Shown here piece by piece: positions 1 through 3,961 of a DNA stretch of 5,970 bases. Numbering within the stretch: position 1 is the first letter of the stretch; every line of letters starts with the position of its first letter. The DNA is from Pseudomonadota bacterium (GTDB taxonomy: Bacteria > Cyanobacteriota > Vampirovibrionia > LMEP-6097), in NCBI GenBank assembly GCA_009924885.1, contig RFQS01000144.1, positions 1-5,970 on the forward strand, in the 5' to 3' direction. Under the pieces are notes generated by a model, which had not been told where the DNA came from, did not search any database, and saw only the letters and a list, made by a program, of their open reading frames with translations. A program made the translations under genes and the position numbers.

Positions 1-1796
1 CTTTCTAGATCAGCAAAGGATTCTTTTGCAGATTCTTTTCTTGCTCTTAAAGTATTTGAAAGATTCATGAAATCTTCTTTTAGTTTTTCTGCTTTTTCTA
101 AATAGATTTTTAAGGAGCCTAGTATTTCTTTAAATTCTTGATTTTTGTTTATAGACTCGCTAATTAAGTCCTTATTCTGCTTGGATTCACGTTTTGGAAA
201 ATTCTCTAAAATACCTGCATAAGTATTCAAGAACTCATTGAATTTATTTATAAAATCCTCAGTTACAGATTTACTTTTTTCTATGTAATCTAAATCTTTG
301 TCTAGTTCTAAACTTTCATTAAGTTTATCTTCTAAATTATATTTTTTATATGTTTCTAATTTATGCATTGTGTTTGTAATAATGATTAACTGCTCATTAT
401 GAGCTTCTTCAGCCTTAGATCTTCTGGAAAGCTTATCTAGATAGGTTTTTACTTCATCAGATTTTTGATTAATTTTCAGGCGAATATCTCTTAATTCTTT
501 TTCTAAGAATTTCTCAATTAGAATGTTTTCTGATGATAATCCCGTTAAATCTTTTTGTCCAAAATAAATAGGATTACGGAGTATAGTATCTTTTATAGAT
601 ATTCCATTTATTTTAGTGCCATTTAAATATATGTCTGAGCTTTGATCCTTTATCTTATGAATTTCATATTCCTGATTATGACAGTCTATTAAGTTTAGTA
701 TCAGCTTACCTGAACTACCTAATGCTCTATCAATCAAATCATTTTTATATTTTTTATCACTATCTCCAGCAGGTAAATCTAAGGCATATCGCAAGACCTC
801 TATTAAAGAGGATTTGCCACTGCCTCTAATCCCAATGAGAGTATTTAAAGCTGCTGAGAAATTTATTGTCTGAGAAGATAGGCTCCCTACACCTTCTGTA
901 AAGTTGATTTTTTGGATGTACGAATGTTTGACTCCTGGGATACTGTCTCTGACACGGCTTTTATAATCTAACAGAGCATGTTTTACCGCTTCGAAATTAA
1001 AGCTACCTAATTTAAGATATGTTGTTTTGCCTTTACCAATGTCTTCTATTTTTTTACAATCACTACCTTCTATTTCTGCTGGATACCAATTACCAAGCCA
1101 TTCTTGAATTTTAAGCCTACAAGGACGCTCTGCGACATCATGGGTGCGAACTTTTTGAAATCCCAAACACTTTTCTTTTAAAAGGGCATAACGTTCTTCT
1201 GTAAAAAATTGATTAAGTTTAGCACCTTTGACTTCTTTCCATAGTCCTTTGTTCTCTTCTACATGAGGGAAAACTATGAAGTAATCAAGGTTCCTCTTAT
1301 TGAGTTCTTCAATGGTGTCTATAAGATTTTTATCGGAATTAGCATTTTCGTTTTCATATTCGAACTTAGTTTTTCCAGGAAACATTGAGCTAATGAAAGG
1401 ATCAATTAAATCACTATCAGATTTTATCCATTCATCTGGATTAAAGACTAGGAGTACATGAACTCCACTACTACCTTCATTCACAGAGAGTTCTACTCCA
1501 GGAAGTAAACAAATCTCTTCTTTGTGAGCTGCCTTTCTTAGTGCCTTAAATTCACCTAAGTTAAATTTATTATGATTGGTAATTACGCCGAGTCGAATAT
1601 CAGCTTTTTTTAATCCTTTAATATAATCACTTATGAAATCATTCTCATCTTTAGTATAGATAAATTCTTTATCTGCACAAGTATGTAAATGAAAATCAGC
1701 TCTTAGCCATTTAGAGCCAGTCTCAAATAATTTTATTTGCTTTGTATCATTCTTTAGCACTCTTTTTGTAATTATACTGCTCTTCAGCTTAAGCAT
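1..1796 (-). CDS. trlF: TrlF-family PHP domain plus SMC/AAA-like ATPase, partial (C-terminus off window)
   Basis: Reading leftward from the ATG at 1796-1794, an open frame of 598 codons runs off the window at position 1. Residues ~30-250 form a PHP-type metal-dependent phosphoesterase domain: ADFHLHT (33-39), ITNHN (72-76), PGVELSV (99-105), VFPH (175-178) and EGSDCKKIEDIG (243-254). The last, with the FEAVKHALLDYKSRV segment (268-282), is typical of TrlF-family proteins as I remember them. An ATPase head follows: Walker A GIRGSGKS (322-329) and Q-loop YFGQKDL (411-417). From ~428 onward the sequence is charged, Lys/Glu/Leu-rich and coiled-coil-like, as in SMC/Rad50-type ATPases. The signature motif and Walker B should lie past position 1. 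An in-frame TGA two codons upstream (1802-1800) fixes the start, but the ribosome site is weak. It is divergent from mod-res. ATPase and PHP activities are inferred from family; the substrate is unknown. The symbol reflects the family name only. Confidence 0.88.
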   Translation of the reverse strand, partial: MLKLKSSIITKRVLKNDTKQIKLFETGSKWLRADFHLHTCADKEFIYTKDENDFISDYIKGLKKADIRLGVITNHNKFNLGEFKALRKAAHKEEICLLPGVELSVNEGSSGVHVLLVFNPDEWIKSDSDLIDPFISSMFPGKTKFEYENENANSDKNLIDTIEELNKRNLDYFIVFPHVEENKGLWKEVKGAKLNQFFTEERYALLKEKCLGFQKVRTHDVAERPCRLKIQEWLGNWYPAEIEGSDCKKIEDIGKGKTTYLKLGSFNFEAVKHALLDYKSRVRDSIPGVKHSYIQKINFTEGVGSLSSQTINFSAALNTLIGIRGSGKSSLIEVLRYALDLPAGDSDKKYKNDLIDRALGSSGKLILNLIDCHNQEYEIHKIKDQSSDIYLNGTKINGISIKDTILRNPIYFGQKDLTGLSSENILIEKFLEKELRDIRLKINQKSDEVKTYLDKLSRRSKAEEAHNEQLIIITNTMHKLETYKKYNLEDKLNESLELDKDLDYIEKSKSVTEDFINKFNEFLNTYAGILENFPKRESKQNKDLISESINKNQEFKEILGSLKIYLEKAEKLKEDFMNLSNTLRARKESAKESFADLE

Positions 1797-1810
1797 GACT
1801 CAGGTTTTCT

Positions 1811-1840
1811 GTGAAGATTTATTCAAGATTAGTTTATAAT
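1811..1840 (+). promoter_or_regulatory. Predicted promoter for the structured RNA / mod-res leader
   Basis: A perfect TATAAT sits at 1835-1840. The -35 region is poor: GTGAAG or TGAAGA, around 1811-1817, matches TTGACA at only 3 of 6 positions, so an activator may be involved. The expected start at about 1847 coincides with the first base of the first RNA helix, which independently supports the prediction. The box overlaps the minus-strand -10 for the trlF-like gene. No better promoter is visible closer to mod: TATACT at 2138-2143 would start transcription on top of the mod ribosome site and has no -35. Confidence 0.5.
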
Positions 1841-1861
1841 TCATAACGAGGTTCTTTTTAA
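1833..1861 (-). promoter_or_regulatory. Predicted promoter for the trlF-like gene
   Basis: On the minus strand TTAAAA (1861-1856) is followed after 17 bases by TATAAA (1838-1833), a sigma-70-like -35/-10 pair matching the consensus at 4 of 6 and 5 of 6 positions. The start would be near 1826, giving a 5' leader of about 30 bases. The -10 box overlaps the plus-strand TATAAT, so the two promoters probably exclude each other. This is a prediction from spacing and consensus only. Confidence 0.4.
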
Positions 1862-1896
1862 GGAAAGAGCCTTGGGGTTTGATAGCCTCACTAAAA

Positions 1897-1936
1897 GCAG
1901 TCGATAGAGATATCCGACTGTCAAAACGATATCTCT
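1897..1936 (+). other. H-type RNA pseudoknot candidate
   Basis: Stem S1 pairs CAGTCG (1898-1903) with CGACTG (1915-1920), plus a possible G-U pair 1897/1921. Stem S2 pairs AGAGATATC (1906-1914) with GATATCTCT (1928-1936), nine perfect pairs. Because the 3' arm of S1 lies in the S2 loop, both stems can form only as a pseudoknot. The linkers are 2 bases (1904-1905), 0 bases between the stems, and 7 bases (1921-1927, A-rich), which suits the classic H-type fold with coaxial stacking. The next helix starts at 1937 with no gap. The last four bases of S2 (1933-1936) also pair in the extended helix 4, so the pseudoknot and that helix compete. Confidence 0.5.
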
Positions 1937-2034
1937 CGGCTTTGAAAAAAGCCGGGAGACTGTAATGCATGTCCAAAGCCTTAGGGCTTAAAGATTGCAG
2001 TAGTCGACTTTTAGCGTACTATCAACTCCCGGCT
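1933..2034 (+). promoter_or_regulatory. Mutually exclusive RNA helices sharing GCCGGGAG
   Basis: The segment 1948-1958 can pair locally with CTCTCGGCTTT (1933-1943), giving 11 pairs capped by a GAAA tetraloop (1944-1947). Alternatively GCCGGGAG (1951-1958) pairs perfectly with CTCCCGGC (2026-2033) about 70 bases downstream, extended by A1950-T2034. The two cannot coexist. The long-range helix also takes bases 2031-2034 from the AT-rich hairpin 2031-2062. The shared strand contains GGGAG (1954-1958), the only good ribosome-binding sequence ahead of the small ORF at 1969. This is the layout expected of a riboswitch or attenuator, but the ligand or trigger, if any, is unknown. Confidence 0.5.
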
Positions 2035-2040
2035 ATTTAA
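1969..2040 (+). CDS. Possible 23-residue leader peptide or small protein
   Basis: ATG at 1969 opens a 23-codon frame ending with TAA at 2038-2040. The product begins MSKALGLKD and ends YYQLPAI. GGGAG (1954-1958) lies 10 bases upstream. An overlapping ATG at 1965, in another frame with better 6-base spacing from the same site, encodes only MHVQSLRA and stops at 1989-1991. The ribosome site is buried in either alternative helix, the 3' end of the frame covers CTCCCGGC, and the stop codon lies within the 5' arm of the AT-rich hairpin. Translation would therefore reshape the RNA, as in attenuation leaders. There is no membrane segment, so a typical hydrophobic type I toxin is unlikely. An ORF this short can occur by chance, and I recognise no homologue. 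Confidence 0.25.
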   Translation: MSKALGLKDCSSRLLAYYQLPAI

Positions 2041-2062
2041 TCATATAAAAAATTAAATAGCT
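2031..2062 (+). terminator. AT-rich hairpin, weak terminator or attenuator candidate
   Basis: GCTATTTAAT (2032-2041) pairs perfectly with ATTAAATAGC (2052-2061) around a 10-base loop, extendable by one G-U pair. The tail reads TTTCCTT, a poor U-tract, and the stem is mostly A-T, so efficient intrinsic termination is doubtful. Its 5' arm overlaps both the small-ORF stop codon and the downstream arm of the long-range helix, so whether it forms could depend on translation or on the switch. Confidence 0.3.
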
Positions 2063-2070
2063 TTCCTTAA

Positions 2071-2092
2071 ACTTTAGTATTTTCACTAAAGT
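2071..2092 (+). other. Perfect 8-bp hairpin in the mod leader
   Basis: ACTTTAGT (2071-2078) and ACTAAAGT (2085-2092) are exact inverted repeats around the 6-base loop ATTTTC. No U-tract follows, so it is not a standard terminator. It could be an RNA hairpin in the mod leader or, as DNA, a binding site for a dimeric regulator. The bases between this and the next hairpin (2093-2110) hold nothing I can identify. Confidence 0.4.
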
Positions 2093-2110
2093 AATCATTA
2101 GCTAAACCAT

Positions 2111-2133
2111 AGTCTAGGACGAAATCCTAGGCT
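2111..2133 (+). promoter_or_regulatory. 9-bp hairpin just upstream of the mod ribosome site
   Basis: AGTCTAGGA (2111-2119) pairs with TCCTAGGCT (2125-2133) around the loop CGAAA, with one G-U pair (2113/2131). It ends 13 bases before the GGGAG of mod, close enough to influence initiation or to protect the mod message if the upstream leader is processed away. No run of T follows (the next bases are CTTATATACTC), so it is not an intrinsic terminator. As DNA it could alternatively be an operator. Confidence 0.45.
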
Positions 2134-2146
2134 CTTATATACTCTT

Positions 2147-2151
2147 GGGAG
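2147..2151 (+). promoter_or_regulatory. Ribosome binding site of mod
   Basis: GGGAG lies 6 bases before the mod ATG and fixes that start. The same pentamer with the same 6-base gap precedes the ATG at 1965 in the leader, so the two could be bound similarly or be alternative pairing partners for CTCCCGG (2026-2032). Confidence 0.8.
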
Positions 2152-2157
2152 AAAATC

Positions 2158-3957
2158 ATGCCTGAACTAATCTGGGAAGGAAAAGACGCTGTAATAAATT
2201 ATCATCACTCTATACCAGTCAGAGAGCTGAAGATAGACCAGCGTGAAAGCTTAAACCCAGAACCCAGTCTGGATGATAATTTGATTATCGAAGGCGATAA
2301 TATAGAAGTTTTAAAATCTCTAATCCCCAAATTCGCTTCTAAAATCGATGTCATCTATATAGACCCACCATATAACACTGGTAATGAAAACTGGGTCTAT
2401 AACGATAATCTAAATAGCCCTCAGATAAAGAGCTGGCTTGGAAATGTGGTCGGTAAAGAAGATTTACAGAGGCATGATAAGTGGCTTTGTATGATGTATC
2501 CACGATTGGTGTTAGCGAGGGAGTTACTCGCTGAGAGTGGAGTGATTTTTATTAGTATTAACGAAGAAGAAGTTTTTGACTTAAAACTGCTTTGTGATGA
2601 GATTTTCAGTGTAATTAACTATCAAACAACCTTTACGATTAAAGTTCGCCATGAAGATCGAATACTAAAGGGAGATAAAGACTATCATGAGGTCGTGGAG
2701 TATCTTTTATTTTATTCTAAATCCCCTGAGTATAAAGCATTTAAAAGATCAAAGGATAACAGCTCAATCGAAGAGTATATTTACAGCGTAGAAGAGATAA
2801 ATACGGATCCAGAGACACAAAAACTAGGCAATAAATTAGTGGAAGTTTTTAAACCTAATGAATATAAAATCAGCAAATCTGAGCCTGCCGAAAATAAATT
2901 AAAAAAAATTAGCATCAGAGGGAGTATCAAAGACGGAAATAGTAGCGGTAGATTTTATATCAGTCATTTAGAGAAATTAGCCAAGGAAATGCCTAGCTGT
3001 TTATTTAAAGTACCAGACATGGGTGCTGATAACACTCCTTATAGATACTTTTTGACCCCAGAAGGTAAAAAAATAAATGGTGACTACTTTCAAGGAGTTC
3101 CCGTTGAACGAAAAGAAGTATTAGAAATTCCTTATCCAAACTTCTTTGATTTTGAAGCAGACTTTAATGATGTAGGTTACGAAGGTGGCATCGAATTTAG
3201 AAATGGTAAAAAACCTATTAGTTTTATTAAAAAAATTTTTGAACTAAGTAATATCAAAAGCAATCCAGACAGTATCATCCTCGACTTCTTCGCAGGCTCA
3301 GGAACCACTGGACACGCCGTCCTAGAAATGAATAAAGAAGATGGCGGAAACAGAAAGTTTATTCTAATACAACAAGCAGAAGAATCAGAAGAAGCTTCCA
3401 AACAAGGTTTCAAAAACATTTTCGAGATCACCACTGCAAGAATCCGCCGCTGTATAAAAGGCGTGGAAACGGCTAAAGATCCTAATCTTAAAGAAGGTCT
3501 AGGTGGCAGCTTCACAGTAGTAAAGTTAGGAGAAGCCTTACACTTAAATACTTTATTCCTAGAAAAAAACTTACCTAGCTATGAAGCACTTGCTAGCTAC
3601 CTTTTCTATCATACTACTAATCAAGCTTTAAGTAACGTAACAGAAAACACTTCACATTACATCGGTAAAACCGAAAACTATAAACTCTATCTAATATACA
3701 GTACTGATAAAGAGAAACTAAAGCACCACGATTATGCTTTAAGCCGCTCTAAGCTAGAGCAGATTCTAAAAGACTGTGGTAATGGCTATCAGGCACTAAT
3801 CTATGCCGTCACCATTTATGTAGATAATAAAAGCATTAAAAGCCTTATGGAGAAAGAGAAATATACGAAAAAACCTATTATCTGCCAAATCCCCTATCAG
3901 TACTTACAAATCAATTCCGCTAACGTCTTAAATAACCTAGAAGATTCCGAGGACTAA
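2158..3957 (+). CDS. mod: Type III restriction-modification DNA methyltransferase (Mod)
   Basis: Complete 599-residue protein, a usual size for type III Mod subunits. It is an S-adenosylmethionine-dependent adenine-N6 methyltransferase of the beta class, shown by motif order: catalytic motif IV DPPYNTG (69-75) comes before the AdoMet-binding motif I DFFAGSGTT (376-384). LIIEGDNIEVL (42-52) precedes the catalytic motif as in other members. The stretch between the two motifs (~130-340), rich in Lys and Glu, is where the target recognition domain sits in this class, so it should set the DNA site, which cannot be read from sequence. The C-terminal ~170 residues presumably contact Res or form the dimer. 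The ATG has GGGAG 6 bases upstream. The gene is followed after 4 bases by res and preceded by a long structured leader. I see no simple tandem repeat in the frame, so repeat-driven phase variation is not indicated. Confidence 0.95.
   Translation: MPELIWEGKDAVINYHHSIPVRELKIDQRESLNPEPSLDDNLIIEGDNIEVLKSLIPKFASKIDVIYIDPPYNTGNENWVYNDNLNSPQIKSWLGNVVGKEDLQRHDKWLCMMYPRLVLARELLAESGVIFISINEEEVFDLKLLCDEIFSVINYQTTFTIKVRHEDRILKGDKDYHEVVEYLLFYSKSPEYKAFKRSKDNSSIEEYIYSVEEINTDPETQKLGNKLVEVFKPNEYKISKSEPAENKLKKISIRGSIKDGNSSGRFYISHLEKLAKEMPSCLFKVPDMGADNTPYRYFLTPEGKKINGDYFQGVPVERKEVLEIPYPNFFDFEADFNDVGYEGGIEFRNGKKPISFIKKIFELSNIKSNPDSIILDFFAGSGTTGHAVLEMNKEDGGNRKFILIQQAEESEEASKQGFKNIFEITTARIRRCIKGVETAKDPNLKEGLGGSFTVVKLGEALHLNTLFLEKNLPSYEALASYLFYHTTNQALSNVTENTSHYIGKTENYKLYLIYSTDKEKLKHHDYALSRSKLEQILKDCGNGYQALIYAVTIYVDNKSIKSLMEKEKYTKKPIICQIPYQYLQINSANVLNNLEDSED
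3949..3953 (+). promoter_or_regulatory. Ribosome binding site of res inside the end of mod
   Basis: GAGGA lies within the last codons of mod, 8 bases before the res ATG. Mod stops at 3957 and res starts at 3962, so the same ribosomes could terminate and reinitiate. This coupling would help keep Mod and Res in proportion. Confidence 0.7.
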
Positions 3958-3961
3958 ATTT

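Larger units (their letters stand above)
1847..2062 (+). ncRNA. Structured RNA of unknown family: mod-res leader or stand-alone small RNA
   Basis: From the predicted start, helices follow one another with almost no spacing. Helix 1 pairs 1849-1857 with 1864-1872 (extendable to 1847-1874). Helix 2 pairs 1873-1879 with 1884-1890, abutting helix 1. Next comes the pseudoknot 1897-1936. Helix 4, with a GAAA loop, starts at 1937. A long-range helix joins 1950-1958 to 2026-2034 and encloses hairpins 1976-1989 and 1995-2025. An AT-rich hairpin occupies 2031-2062. The wobble pairs I found read as G-U on the plus strand, which favours that strand, though I looked for them there. There is no clear U-tract terminator, so read-through into mod as a ~310-base leader is as likely as a separate RNA. 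It does not match any riboswitch, ribozyme, tmRNA, 6S or retron RNA that I know. The 3' end given is a guess at the last base of the AT-rich hairpin. Confidence 0.5.

Noticed and set aside
1969..2040. Type I toxin message with a buried ribosome site
   Set aside because: The occluded Shine-Dalgarno fits, but the 23-residue product is not a hydrophobic membrane peptide and I see no antisense RNA promoter opposite it, so I list it only as a possible leader peptide.
1847..2133. Retron msr-msd or other reverse-transcriptase-associated RNA
   Set aside because: The many stem-loops recall such RNAs, but no reverse transcriptase is encoded here and I could not find the flanking a1/a2 inverted repeats or the branching-guanosine context.
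1847..2133. CRISPR array, tracrRNA or tRNA-like gene
   Set aside because: There are no evenly spaced direct repeats; the only short repeats are fragments such as GACTGT (1916 and 1958). No T-loop GTTCGAATC-type box or acceptor stem is present.
2138..2143. TATACT as a mod-specific -10 box
   Set aside because: Transcription would begin around 2150, removing or splitting the GGGAG ribosome site, and no -35 element lies at the right distance.
3177..3515. Minus-strand 112-codon open frame inside mod
   Set aside because: It lies wholly antisense to the motif I region of a clearly coding methyltransferase, has no ribosome site or recognisable domain, and its composition is what the reverse of the mod codons gives.
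2158..3957. Phase-variable mod gene
   Set aside because: Many type III mod genes carry long tandem repeats that switch the frame. None is visible here; the longest homopolymer runs are ordinary A-tracts in Lys codons.
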